Below are positions 13,042 to 20,973 of a stretch of DNA of 35,912 bases, piece after piece. Below the pieces are notes generated by a model that saw nothing but the letters and a program-made list of their open reading frames with translations, was not told the origin of the DNA and searched no databases. Numbering within the stretch: the stretch's first letter is position 1; each line of letters opens with the position of its first letter. This DNA is from Paenibacillus mangrovi (GTDB lineage: Bacteria; Bacillota; Bacilli; Paenibacillales; Paenibacillaceae): assembly GCF_022898935.1 (NCBI RefSeq), contig NZ_JALIRP010000021.1, positions 1 through 35,912 of the forward strand, read 5' to 3'. The translations under genes and the position numbers were made by a program.

Positions 13042-13826
13042 AAAATCGCCTCCACTTCCGTTATGAAGTCACCTGTACGGCTGAAGGTATGGGAGCCGCC
13101 GCGTACATGCACCCGACCTTTAAACTGGGAGCATTCTAGGTCAATGACCGATGCCGTTGTTACTCGATGTTGCAGCTGCATTTTGATATTAAATCCTTTC
13201 GTGGCCCCGTCTTCGAAACGTCCCGGCGTGCCGATCAAGCCCGTGTCCTTGTTCAACTTAAAGACCGAATCCCCGCCGCGCCGCAAGTTACGGATATACA
13301 GCTTATTTTTATTGATATATACCGATGTGCCGCAGTCCTTGCAAACCTTCGAAATGATCTCAGTTACCTGACCCTTGGCCGTATAACCGTCCTGGTATCT
13401 GTAGTCCTGATTTAGCTCCATTTGAGCAATCGGGAGGCCAATGTATCCGGCCATCTGCTTGATGATCTGGCTTGCCAGAGTGCCTTTAGTGTAGGCTATT
13501 TCCTTTACCTCTCGTTTGGATATGTCCTCGCTGTCCAGGACATTGATTAACGTAATTTTGTCCACGCCTTGCCATGTAGTTGATACTTTAGAGATATAGC
13601 CATGCAGCAGAAGGCCGACATCCCCTTTATATCCGGAGTTCAGCATCAAGATTTCCCCGCGCTTGATGTTGTTAATGGTCTTGTCTGACAGGTTCCAGAT
13701 TTTAATTTCCGATTCGTTCGGGAGTGGGTCGTTATCGAATGGAACCTTGCCCTCAATGTTGTAAAACTCACTCGTAAACTTCATGTTTGATGTCATGACT
13801 TCGATGACACGTCCAAAATTATTCAC
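13038..13826 (-). CDS. Baseplate hub protein (gpD/gp27-like)
   Basis: About 262 residues. Beta-rich N-terminal half (FGRVIEVMTSNMKFTSEFYN, SEIKIWNLSDKTINNIKRGE, LLLHGYISKVSTTWQGVDKI) and a second half with GQVTEIISKVCKDCGTSVYI and NKNKLYIRNLRRGGDSVFKL, the hub-protein layout. The GTG at 13826 has AAGGTG about 7 bases upstream; a TTG at 13841 is the longer alternative. It overlaps the plug-protein gene by 8 bases. It probably connects spike, tube and wedges. Confidence 0.7.
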   Translation of the reverse strand: MNNFGRVIEVMTSNMKFTSEFYNIEGKVPFDNDPLPNESEIKIWNLSDKTINNIKRGEILMLNSGYKGDVGLLLHGYISKVSTTWQGVDKITLINVLDSEDISKREVKEIAYTKGTLASQIIKQMAGYIGLPIAQMELNQDYRYQDGYTAKGQVTEIISKVCKDCGTSVYINKNKLYIRNLRRGGDSVFKLNKDTGLIGTPGRFEDGATKGFNIKMQLQHRVTTASVIDLECSQFKGRVHVRGGSHTFSRTGDFITEVEAIL

Positions 13827-14145
13827 TCTCGTCACCTTCAATCACAAACAAAAAGACGCTCTCATTGAGCGTCTGCCAATTCACTTCACTTTGTTGTTCG
13901 GATTCATCGTATGGGACGATGGGGACTTTTGGAAATCGGTTATCCTGCACATCATAGAATAAGGGCATGCCATAGATCATCTTTTCCCCAACGGCCAGCA
14001 CCTCACCGTTCTTCTCCAAATTGACCGTGAAGAAATCATAATCCTCATTGTAATGGACCTCAAAGGTGAACATCTCGTCATCCAAAGAAATATCAAACCG
14101 GTAAGGAACCAGGTCCTTTTCGATTTCAATGAATTCGTAATCCAT
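13819..14145 (-). CDS. Baseplate plug-like protein (DUF6983 type)
   Basis: 108 residues, acidic and beta-rich: FIEIEKDLVPYRFDISLDDE, MFTFEVHYNEDYDFFTVNLE, then VLAVGEKMIYGMPLFYDVQD. The YGMPLFYD... segment after a run of strands matches small baseplate plug proteins of contractile phages. Lies between the Dit-like gene and the hub. A terminator-like hairpin lies inside its 3' coding end (13854-13874). Confidence 0.7.
   Translation of the reverse strand: MDYEFIEIEKDLVPYRFDISLDDEMFTFEVHYNEDYDFFTVNLEKNGEVLAVGEKMIYGMPLFYDVQDNRFPKVPIVPYDESEQQSEVNWQTLNESVFLFVIEGDESE
13847..13874 (-). terminator. Terminator-like hairpin inside a coding region
   Basis: Minus strand AGACGCTC-aatga-GAGCGTCT followed by TTTTTG, the layout of a strong intrinsic terminator, but located within the last 18 codons of the plug-protein gene and just before the hub gene. 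It may attenuate the baseplate genes. Confidence 0.55.
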
Positions 14146-14160
14146 TTCCCCACCTACTTA

Positions 14161-14718
14161 TCAAGCCCACGGGCTTCCTTTCTTGAATTTCACCTTTTTG
14201 ACAGGTTCTTTCTTACTTGATGTCTTCTTACTTGATGTCTTCTTACTTGATGATTTCTTCCCCTTCGTTTTTGTATCCTTAGACTTTGTTTTTTTATTGG
14301 ATTTTGTCTGCTTCACGCCACTGTTTATGATCTTTGCCGCCTGGGCTTTTACTGGCGTAGGCAATTTACTGATATATGATGATGTAGCTAACCGCACCTC
14401 AGTAAGTGTAAAGGAAAAGGTGAAGCCATCGGCGGTCTGGTAACTACGTTCAGTGGATAGCCCACTAATCAAACCGCTAAATGCCATTCGCCCGATGTAT
14501 TTCACGATTTTTCCGGTATCTGAAGCATGGACTAAATATTCATGGATCTCAGCAGCCTTTGGCCCCGATACCTCTCCATTTAATGCAAGAGTTCGAGCCT
14601 TACGCTGCACATGATCAATCATATCAATGTCTTTCTCCACTGGCTGGCTCGTGATGTCTACATCAAAGTTTGGAGTTTCTTTTTCAATCCAAATGTATTT
14701 GCCGTCTATCGTTGACAT
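14161..14718 (-). CDS. Baseplate protein with Lys/Ser-rich tail
   Basis: 185 residues. Residues 1-125 (YIWIEKETPNFDVDITSQPV, DMIDHVQRKARTLALNGEVS, AFSGLISGLSTERSYQTADG, FTFSFTLTEVRLATSSYISK) look like a Dit/XkdP-type tail-tip domain. The last 45 residues are Lys/Ser-rich with a tandem repeat (SSKKTSSKKTSSKKEPVKKV); the underlying DNA repeats the 15-base unit that reads CTTCTTACTTGATGT. The C-terminus VKFKKGSPWA resembles the end of LysM-containing XkdP proteins, but no LysM is seen. Its ATG overlaps the tape-measure stop (TAATG). Confidence 0.65.
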   Translation of the reverse strand: MSTIDGKYIWIEKETPNFDVDITSQPVEKDIDMIDHVQRKARTLALNGEVSGPKAAEIHEYLVHASDTGKIVKYIGRMAFSGLISGLSTERSYQTADGFTFSFTLTEVRLATSSYISKLPTPVKAQAAKIINSGVKQTKSNKKTKSKDTKTKGKKSSSKKTSSKKTSSKKEPVKKVKFKKGSPWA

Positions 14719-16916
14719 TACTGCACCACCTCCGGCGCTTGTAGACCCATCCGTCGCATAGCCTCATCGATAACCTGCTGCAGTACAGCCCGAACCTCTT
14801 GGGATACGTCAGCGGCGACTGTAGCACTTGATGCATCGGCTCTAAGGTCAATGTTGACCTTGATATCCATTTCACCCGTTGTTTGCCCAGCGGCCACTCT
14901 TGCAGGCGGTAGCGCCTTTGCTGGTGACGTGCTTGGAGCTGCAACGATTTCATCTGCCAATCCGGAAGACGCTGCGGAAACTCGGTCCTGTGTGCCGTCA
15001 ATACCGCGGGCCAAGCCCTCACCAGTATAAAAACCAAGTTCCATCATTACACGGGAAGGTGAGTGAATACCGAGTATGCTTTTTACCTTGTCGGTAATGC
15101 TGTTCCCGATTTCTTTCACTTTATCAACAACAGCATTTGCCATGGAACCAATGCCGTTAACCAAACCTTCAATGATGTTCTTGCCGATGTCGAATAGGTT
15201 AATTCCCTTCAGAAATCCCGTGATTTGATTCCATATCGTCGTGATTTTAGTCCAGATGCTTGTAACCGATGTTGAAACACTGTTGACAATACCGGTCCAA
15301 ATGGCTTTCATGCTATTCCAGATCCCCGAAAAGACGGATACTGTGATGGATCTAACTTGACCCCAACAATTGGTAATCATAGAAACGACCCATATAACCG
15401 GAGCGATGAGTACGGATAAAATAGTAGCTCCCCATGTGCGAAAAAATTCCACAATGCTGTTGAAAATGTTGACGACCCACGTTTTAAAGCTGTTCCAAAC
15501 ATTTACCAGCCAGGTACTTACAGCGCCCCAGTTTTTAAATACTAAAATAACACCAGCTATAGCAGCCGCAACCAATAAGGCTATCCCAATTATCGGAAGC
15601 CATGGCGCAATTACCGCCCAACTAGCTCGAGCTGCAGCCCACTGCGCTTGTGTCATCGCCTTAATGACTGGTATGAGTTTTATTCCAATGACAACAGCAA
15701 AACCACCAAGCGCCGGGACGATAACATCGATATTGTCAGCCAAGAATTTAAAACTGTCCGAAACAGTTGATATTCCTTTAGCCAAACCATCAACTAATGC
15801 ACCGCCTACTTGTTGCAGTTGTGGCCCTGATTTCTCCAACCACTGTGAAAATTTAGTCAAATAAGGCAGTAGCTTTTCGCCTATTGGTATGAGTAGGTTC
15901 GTTTGAAGTTGCCTTCCTATTCGGGCTGCCGCCTCCCCCGGGGTATTGAACTTGATTTGGTTTAATTGCCCCATGGAATCTTTGGTCATGTCGAATTGGC
16001 TTCTGACTGATCCCATGGCCGTAATTGTTTTGGCCTCCAAGTCCTCAAACTGAGAGCCCATCAAGGCGACTCCAATCGCATTTCGTTGCACTGGGTCTTC
16101 GATATCACCAATCATCTGCATAATTTGCTGGAATGCCTGTTTTGCCTGCGGCCCTCCGGATGCAAAGGTATTCATCATTTTATCAGCATTCAAGCCCAAC
16201 ATTTCAAATGCTTGAATGGTTGTTTTGGATCCGTCCTTCGACCGAATATTGAATTCCTTTACTGCATCCCCAACTTTGTCCAGGTTAAAGGCGCCATTTT
16301 GAGATCCGGCAGCCAACGTATCAAACATTTCATTCGCATTGAAACCCAACGACTTAAATTGGTTAGCGTATTCGTTAGCTGTATCCATCAGATCACCAGA
16401 TTTGTCCAAACCATTTTGAGCACCTTGGGCAAGCAAGCTCATGGCCTGATCACTTGTAATACCAAACTGCTTCATCATGGTATCTGAAGTCTTTACGGAT
16501 TCAACTACCTCAAAGCCGAACGCATCTCTTAGCAACAAGGCGTCTTGAGTCGTTTGTTTCAAGGCATCGCCCTGTTGCCCCGTTATCTGAGCTGTCGTGG
16601 TAATAGCTTGGCTCAAATCGCTCCAGTTTTCACCGAAATTCTGGCTGTACAGGTCTGTGGCTATGGCTTTTGTTGCCTCCATTTGCTCATTCGTCGCACC
16701 GGTTGCCATCTGTACATGAGACATTGACTTTTCAAAACTTGCCGCTGCACCGGTTGCTGCCATGGCGAAGCCGCCCAAGGCAATGCCCGCCGCCGCACCA
16801 AAAGCTACTACTTTATTTTGAAGGCTGTCCATCTGCTTCTGAGCCCTCGATAGGGCACTTGTACCGACTTTAAAGCCCACGGCAAACATGAGATTGCCTA
16901 TGATGCCACCGGCCAT
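14718..16916 (-). CDS. Tail tape-measure protein
   Basis: 732 residues. An N-terminal helical part (SRAQKQMDSLQNKVVAFGAA) precedes a PhageMin_Tail-type domain (ASFEKSMSHVQMATGATNEQ ... GFEVVESVKTSDTMMKQFGI) at about 55-300. Membrane-like segments at about 400-460 (VPALGGFAVVIGIKLIPVIK, IAPWLPIIGIALLVAAAIAG) are typical, followed by a Trp-rich repeat region (IWNSMKAIWTGIVNSVSTSV) and SILGIHSPSRVMMELG, the conserved end of many tape measures. It sets tail length; 732 residues implies a short contractile tail. GAGGTGATATTTAT before ATG 16916. Confidence 0.92.
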   Translation of the reverse strand: MAGGIIGNLMFAVGFKVGTSALSRAQKQMDSLQNKVVAFGAAAGIALGGFAMAATGAAASFEKSMSHVQMATGATNEQMEATKAIATDLYSQNFGENWSDLSQAITTTAQITGQQGDALKQTTQDALLLRDAFGFEVVESVKTSDTMMKQFGITSDQAMSLLAQGAQNGLDKSGDLMDTANEYANQFKSLGFNANEMFDTLAAGSQNGAFNLDKVGDAVKEFNIRSKDGSKTTIQAFEMLGLNADKMMNTFASGGPQAKQAFQQIMQMIGDIEDPVQRNAIGVALMGSQFEDLEAKTITAMGSVRSQFDMTKDSMGQLNQIKFNTPGEAAARIGRQLQTNLLIPIGEKLLPYLTKFSQWLEKSGPQLQQVGGALVDGLAKGISTVSDSFKFLADNIDVIVPALGGFAVVIGIKLIPVIKAMTQAQWAAARASWAVIAPWLPIIGIALLVAAAIAGVILVFKNWGAVSTWLVNVWNSFKTWVVNIFNSIVEFFRTWGATILSVLIAPVIWVVSMITNCWGQVRSITVSVFSGIWNSMKAIWTGIVNSVSTSVTSIWTKITTIWNQITGFLKGINLFDIGKNIIEGLVNGIGSMANAVVDKVKEIGNSITDKVKSILGIHSPSRVMMELGFYTGEGLARGIDGTQDRVSAASSGLADEIVAAPSTSPAKALPPARVAAGQTTGEMDIKVNIDLRADASSATVAADVSQEVRAVLQQVIDEAMRRMGLQAPEVVQ

Positions 16917-16939
16917 ATAAATATCACCTCACAATACAA

Positions 16940-16965
16940 AATGAGCGCCGCTATGGGCGCTCATT
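16940..16965 (-). terminator. Attenuator between tail chaperone and tape-measure genes
   Basis: Perfect 10-bp stem AATGAGCGCC / GGCGCTCATT with loop GCTATG, followed on the minus strand by TTTTG. The stop codon of the upstream gene (16961-16963) is inside the stem. It probably lowers tape-measure relative to tail tube and sheath. Confidence 0.6.
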
Positions 16966-17158
16966 CTTTATTCTTGCCTTTACTCATCTCACGTTTCTGC
17001 TGCTTAATATGGATGTCAAGCGCCGCGTTAGCCTCGGCTATGTCGTCATCATCCATCCGATCTAAGTCAGCATAGGAGATATTCATGTCCGACAGCAGCA
17101 GCCGCCAGTATTGCCAGCGTTCTTTAGCCCTCTTCTGGGCTTCCTTCTTGCTGATCAT
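16961..17158 (-). CDS. Tail assembly chaperone, downstream partner
   Basis: 65 residues: MISKKEAQKRAKERWQYWRL, LLSDMNISYADLDRMDDDDI, ending KREMSKGKNKE; charged and helical. It corresponds to the T part of G/GT-type tail chaperones, placed between the upstream chaperone and tape measure. It overlaps the upstream gene in the +1 frame. AGGAGG lies 9 bases before ATG 17158, so independent initiation is possible; an ATG at 17179 also exists. A +1 (or -2) frameshift fusing both proteins is the alternative. Confidence 0.65.
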   Translation of the reverse strand: MISKKEAQKRAKERWQYWRLLLSDMNISYADLDRMDDDDIAEANAALDIHIKQQKREMSKGKNKE

Positions 17159-17429
17159 CGTCTTCGCCCTCCTGCTCATCCTGGCCAGTTACAAAGGCAT
17201 AGGCGGCATTGATGACTTCTGAGTATTCGCTGTAATCCTTAAAGTCTTCGATCTTCATTTTCGGTGAAACAACGATGAATTTCAGCACTTCTTCGGAAAG
17301 TCGTTCCTCCGATACTACGCCATGCTTGTTCTTGCTGGCGTCGTTAATTTTGGAGACCTTACGTACTCCAGGATGCTGGAATGTGTACTCGTTCCCCGCT
17401 TTGGATGTGTATGATTTTTGATTGAACAT
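17124..17429 (-). CDS. Tail assembly chaperone, upstream partner
   Basis: 101 residues: KSYTSKAGNEYTFQHPGVRK, VSKINDASKNKHGVVSEERL, then EEVLKFIVVSPKMKIEDFKD and an acidic tail (EQEGEDDDQQEGSPEEG). Position after the tube gene, length and FQHPG...L.EV.K.IVV layout match the gpG-like chaperones of contractile Bacillota phages, which coat the tape measure during assembly. The acidic tail overlaps the next gene. Confidence 0.75.
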   Translation of the reverse strand: MFNQKSYTSKAGNEYTFQHPGVRKVSKINDASKNKHGVVSEERLSEEVLKFIVVSPKMKIEDFKDYSEYSEVINAAYAFVTGQDEQEGEDDDQQEGSPEEG

Positions 17430-17449
17430 GGTTTATCGTCTCCCTTTGA

Positions 17450-17836
17450 TTAAATAATGGTATGGTCAAGCATTTGGATTTCGTATTCGCGGTCCTCGGC
17501 TTCGTTGCCGTATGTTCGCGTGGCTGGCTTTTTCACAAAAGCTCGAGTCGATGTGATACTTTCTTTCGGCTCGCCATTGTATATGACGGACACAGGAACT
17601 TCCTCACCAGTTACAGCCAGCTTGTCCAGATAGGCCACCTGCGGGCTGGAGGATAGCAATGTTAACGTCAAAGTTGCCAGTGGATTATTTACCTTGCTGG
17701 TAATGACATCGCCTTGTGCGCCGACCTTTGCCGTTTTGTTGTCCTCATCCTTTTCCCATTCGGCCAAGTCCTCGGAAAATCCAGTGATAAATACGCCGCC
17801 TACCGTGACGGTAAGGTCCATTGGATCGTATTGCAT
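17450..17836 (-). CDS. Tail tube protein
   Basis: 128 residues with the DUF3277-type tube layout: DPMDLTVTVGGVFITGFSED, WEKDEDNKTAKVGAQGDVIT, then SKVNNPLATLTLTLLSSSPQ and terminal IQMLDHTII. The G..D..VTS......TLTL.. pattern is the polymerising beta-barrel of contractile tail tubes. It forms the inner tube, directly below the sheath gene. GTAAGGAGGCTAATATACC precedes ATG 17836. Confidence 0.85.
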   Translation of the reverse strand: MQYDPMDLTVTVGGVFITGFSEDLAEWEKDEDNKTAKVGAQGDVITSKVNNPLATLTLTLLSSSPQVAYLDKLAVTGEEVPVSVIYNGEPKESITSTRAFVKKPATRTYGNEAEDREYEIQMLDHTII

Positions 17837-17851
17837 GGTATATTAGCCTCC

Positions 17852-18850
17852 TTACAGCTTAATTACGCCTTTTATTTTGGTTTTATGGATGGCTCCCGCC
17901 AGTTCAAACGTGAACGTACCACCGTTGTATTCGCGCTTTTCTCGGTCCAGTGGATCAACTTGTGAACGGGTTTTAAATGCGGTACTGTAAATCGGCAGCC
18001 CGTCATCATCGTGAGCGATCATACCGTTGTTGTCAGACATCTTTAGGACCGTTTTAACCTCTGCCTCAATTTGGGCAATGCCGTTGTTATCGAAGCTCAC
18101 TTTGTTGCTGCGGTTAAAGAGCTTTTGAACCTTGTTCGTGACCTGCTGAATGATGTAATCCTGCGATTGGATGATGTCGATGTATTCTCCTGAAATGGTT
18201 TTGCCTTCGCTGGTTACTGGATCCCCAGCCTTCACGATATAGGTGTTGCCATTGGATGCTTCGATTTGGGACAACTCTGAATTCGTAAGCTCCAGCGGTA
18301 CAATCCCATTCAGCGTTTTAAACTTCCATGTCAAGCTTCCCGGAGGCGCAGAACCAGCCCGGCCAACCCAAGCTGCTTCAGGATAGTTATCAGGGTTATT
18401 ATGATAGAGTACAGCTGTCCTTTTGTACTTGTTGGCAAAGATTTTCCCAAGGTCTTCGAGGCTACTGGTACTCGCCAAGAACAGACGGCTATCATCTGCT
18501 TCAACAGCATCCGCAATCGCCGTAATGTTGGTTAGTACGCTGCTTGTAGACAACAGATAGTAAAAATCCTTGCTGAAGACAGTTGGCAGGAAATCTGCCA
18601 GAACATCCCCGGTCTTGTACAACATCACCGCAATGGACTCCGGCGAATTATCGCCCTGGTTAAACAAAGCGAATGCCGCCTTGTAAACCTCTGAGTTTGC
18701 CGCATGGTCCTCTTTAACAGCCTCCAAATCGTTATAAACCTTGTAATCCTGTCCGGCTGCACTCGAACCGATGATCAGCGGTTTTCCCATCCCTACAATC
18801 GGCGTAGGCCGCTGAATCTCGATGATGACTTGAACATCGCTATTGTTCAA
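17852..18850 (-). CDS. Contractile tail sheath protein (DUF3383-like)
   Basis: About 332 residues. SDVQVIIEIQRPTPIVGMGK, PLIIGSSAAGQDYKVYNDLE, AFALFNQGDNSPESIAVMLY and C-terminal GGTFTFELAGAIHKTKIKG match sheath proteins of the DUF3383 type. Presence of a sheath plus baseplate J makes this a contractile-tail phage. The TTG at 18850 has AAGGAG 9 bases upstream; a TTG at 18859 sits directly on that site. The gene overlaps none of its neighbours; the upstream terminator-protein gene ends at 18856. Confidence 0.85.
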   Translation of the reverse strand: MNNSDVQVIIEIQRPTPIVGMGKPLIIGSSAAGQDYKVYNDLEAVKEDHAANSEVYKAAFALFNQGDNSPESIAVMLYKTGDVLADFLPTVFSKDFYYLLSTSSVLTNITAIADAVEADDSRLFLASTSSLEDLGKIFANKYKRTAVLYHNNPDNYPEAAWVGRAGSAPPGSLTWKFKTLNGIVPLELTNSELSQIEASNGNTYIVKAGDPVTSEGKTISGEYIDIIQSQDYIIQQVTNKVQKLFNRSNKVSFDNNGIAQIEAEVKTVLKMSDNNGMIAHDDDGLPIYSTAFKTRSQVDPLDREKREYNGGTFTFELAGAIHKTKIKGVIKL

Positions 18851-18855
18851 TTTGT

Positions 18856-19332
18856 TCAACTCCTTTTGATATTTGCTTTTTCAATCGGTATAAATTCCTG
18901 TTCCGTAGTATCTGTGGTCCTCAGCTCGATATCAAAACCCATGCGTCGCTCCCATTCGGGGCCAATATTGATATCTCGGTTTTCAACATTACCGATAGAC
19001 GTGACAATCACATCTATATCCTTCAACGCCTCGCGACCGGCTGTCTTAAACCAGTCCCGAGCCCGCATAGCATTTACGGTGCTTGTCACGTTATCATCTG
19101 CATACGACAAAAAAGAGACAGTCAATTTTACCGTCTCTTGCAGTACCTGTTTGCCGTTGTTTTGGGATACCATGATTCGCCCGCTGGAAGATTCTTCGTT
19201 CGGGAATAGGTTATACACCAGGAACGCCGTTTTAGGCATGTCTGCGCCGCCGTTCATATTGATTACGGCCAGCTGCAAAGCGATCTTCAACCCTTGGACC
19301 CAAACTTTACGGATATCATTGTACGGGATCAT
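18856..19332 (-). CDS. Tail terminator-like neck protein
   Basis: 158 residues: MIPYNDIRKVWVQGLKIALQ, SSGRIMVSQNNGKQVLQETV, KLTVSFLSYADDNVTSTVNA and RRMGFDIELRTTDTTEQEF. The strand layout and position just before the sheath fit the LIC_12616/gp12-like neck-terminator family, which caps the finished tail. ATG 19332 with AAGGTGATCGCCA upstream, overlapping the previous gene. Confidence 0.75.
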   Translation of the reverse strand: MIPYNDIRKVWVQGLKIALQLAVINMNGGADMPKTAFLVYNLFPNEESSSGRIMVSQNNGKQVLQETVKLTVSFLSYADDNVTSTVNAMRARDWFKTAGREALKDIDVIVTSIGNVENRDINIGPEWERRMGFDIELRTTDTTEQEFIPIEKANIKRS

Positions 19333-19669
19333 TGGCGATCACCTTTTTCAGTACATATTTGTTGATATCGTTGTATTCGCGTACTTCTGGATTATCGACG
19401 ATGTATTGAACTCCCTGATATTCAATCAGGTCTCCTGCATCGTGTTTTGATATTGTATACAGTGCTTTATCCTCAGCTGTATACCTCCCTCCTTCTGCCT
19501 GTGTAAGCTTGGCATCTAGTGGCTGAATGTGCCCTCGAAGGGTGGTCCGCTTCGAATCAGCATTAACTCCATCACCGTATTCATCATGTCCGCTTGAAGC
19601 CCCAGGGCGAACAGAAATGTACGGACGAAAATACTTTCGCATCATCCCTGCAAATTGAAATATTCTCAT
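19316..19669 (-). CDS. Head-tail joining (stopper-like) protein
   Basis: 117 residues: MRIFQFAGMMRKYFRPYISV, RTTLRGHIQPLDAKLTQAEG, then DAGDLIEYQGVQYIVDNPEV. The G.IQP.......G....D.A.Y.I....L..GD.I...G..Y.V pattern is that of phage head-completion/stopper proteins. It would close the portal channel. ATG 19669 has GAGGTG 6 bases upstream; a GTG at 19678 is an alternative. Confidence 0.7.
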   Translation of the reverse strand: MRIFQFAGMMRKYFRPYISVRPGASSGHDEYGDGVNADSKRTTLRGHIQPLDAKLTQAEGGRYTAEDKALYTISKHDAGDLIEYQGVQYIVDNPEVREYNDINKYVLKKVIANDPVQ

Positions 19670-19674
19670 GCCTG

Positions 19675-20151
19675 TCACCTCTTCCGAACGACAACAAATT
19701 TAAGCGAGTCACGAAGTTTCTTTTCTTGAGCCACCAAAATTTTGTTATTTCCTTTTCTCTTGGCATAGATCGGATTAAGAGGCGGCTGCCTGATCTTATC
19801 AAAATTTTGGAGTGTTTTTTTCAGCCCTGTTTGTCCAACTTTTTCGAGCAAACCTTGGGCCGTTTCATTCTTCAGTACAATTTCATTTACTCCGGCCTTG
19901 ACCAGCTTGGAAATGGCAGCCTGCGCCTTCCGTTTACCGCCGCCAATGGGAGAACGTGCCGGAATGCCGGCTTTCACCGAACCAAACTCGTGAATAGCCG
20001 CAATCTTGGCAGTTTCAGTGTCACCAGAAGCACCAATATGGACCTCATACTTGGTTAACTCTTCAAGCTTTTTGAGTATGCCCGGCAAGTAAGTGGTCTC
20101 TGTGACCTCTACATTGGCCCGTTTGGTACGTCTTCTTGTTGCTTTAGGCAT
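19675..20151 (-). CDS. HK97 gp10-like / virion morphogenesis protein
   Basis: 158 residues: basic N-terminus (MPKATRRRTKRANVEVT), a helix (PGILKKLEELTKYEVHIGAS), IAAIHEFGSVKAGIPARSPI, and LKKTLQNFDKIRQPPLNPIY. The HIG........IA.IHEFG....IP.R.F-like pattern is diagnostic of HK97 gp10/Mu gpG morphogenesis proteins, which act in neck and tail joining. GAGGTGGTTTAA before ATG 20151. Confidence 0.8.
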   Translation of the reverse strand: MPKATRRRTKRANVEVTETTYLPGILKKLEELTKYEVHIGASGDTETAKIAAIHEFGSVKAGIPARSPIGGGKRKAQAAISKLVKAGVNEIVLKNETAQGLLEKVGQTGLKKTLQNFDKIRQPPLNPIYAKRKGNNKILVAQEKKLRDSLKFVVVRKR

Positions 20152-20161
20152 TTAAACCACC

Positions 20162-20704
20162 TCACAGACGAATCAGAGCTTTAACCGCTGCTGGCAGACC
20201 ATCCCCATCGTCTTTATAATTGACCGAGATATCGCCGACACGCTCAGACGTGACTCCTGGTGTCCGCATTAACATTTGCGCGTAAAGAATACAGGCCAGT
20301 GAAATGTTTTCGGGCAGCGTAGCAGATTCGGCGTCCATCTCGTCGCTCGGAAGAATGTAACCCGCCATATATTCCACCTCAATACTGCGCGTCCCAGAAG
20401 GCCATCCAGTACGTCTGAATAGCATGCCGTTTTCCGTTTCAATGACATAGGACTCTTGAGCCTGCTCATGACCGTTCAACTTCAGCATTGAAACGGATTG
20501 GATTGGGAAGTTACGGAGTCGGAGGAACTGAGTTCCAGATCCGTCCAGCGTCTGCTGGTATTGCTTGTATTCAAAACTCCGGTTCACTTCTCGTTCAATG
20601 GATGCTGATGCTGCTTTTAGCGCCGCAATAATTAGAGGGTCCTGGGACTTATCATCATCCGGGATCCCCATGAATTGTTTTGCGGTATTAAGAGTTGCCA
20701 GCAT
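20162..20704 (-). CDS. Head-tail connector (gp6-like)
   Basis: 180 residues: MLATLNTAKQFMGIPDDDKS, QDPLIIAALKAASASIEREV, NRSFEYKQYQQTLDGSGTQF, LRLRNFPIQSVSMLKLNGHE. The L.TL...K.FLGI..DD.....LI..A...IE...NR.F...Y pattern is typical of gp6-like connectors that bind the portal. ATG 20704 has GGTGG upstream within the previous gene; the frame extends to 20752 without a ribosome site. Confidence 0.8.
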   Translation of the reverse strand: MLATLNTAKQFMGIPDDDKSQDPLIIAALKAASASIEREVNRSFEYKQYQQTLDGSGTQFLRLRNFPIQSVSMLKLNGHEQAQESYVIETENGMLFRRTGWPSGTRSIEVEYMAGYILPSDEMDAESATLPENISLACILYAQMLMRTPGVTSERVGDISVNYKDDGDGLPAAVKALIRL

Positions 20705-20912
20705 CTTTGCCACCATCTGGATCCTGGGCAGCCGCTTCTTTCGCTGCATCAATTTCCGCTTTAGTCGCTTCCTTGCCGATCACATCAGCTGCCTCCAGTC
20801 GTTCGGCATGCTCTTCATCCGCTTCAAAAATTGATCCGGCAAGGATCGTTTCACCTGTTTCCTTATCGATAAAAGCATTGGTCACATAATAGTGCTTTGT
20901 TTTTTCGGCCAT
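20688..20912 (-). CDS. Small phage protein after the capsid gene
   Basis: 74 residues: MAEKTKHYYVTNAFIDKETG, ETILAGSIFEADEEHAERLE, then an Ala/Lys/Glu-rich tail. The Y.V...F.DK.TG......G..F......RAE.L pattern is common in small proteins between capsid and connector genes of Bacillota phages; a capsid-decoration or neck role is possible but not shown. It follows the intrinsic terminator at 20944-20968, so it depends on read-through. Confidence 0.65.
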   Translation of the reverse strand: MAEKTKHYYVTNAFIDKETGETILAGSIFEADEEHAERLEAADVIGKEATKAEIDAAKEAAAQDPDGGKDAGNS

Positions 20913-20943
20913 TCGCTTCACTCTCTTTCTAATTTGTAGTTAA

Positions 20944-20968
20944 GATAAAGCCCGGACAAGTCCGGGCT
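20944..20968 (-). terminator. Intrinsic terminator after the major capsid gene
   Basis: Perfect inverted repeat AGCCCGGAC-AA-GTCCGGGCT with TTTATCTT following on the minus strand. Partial termination here would make capsid mRNA more abundant than connector and tail mRNA. Confidence 0.7.
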
Positions 20969-20973
20969 AATGA

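Noticed and set aside
14183..14290. Tandem 15-base repeats as a regulatory element
   Set aside because: They lie in frame in the Lys/Ser-rich tail of a baseplate gene and are explained by coding.
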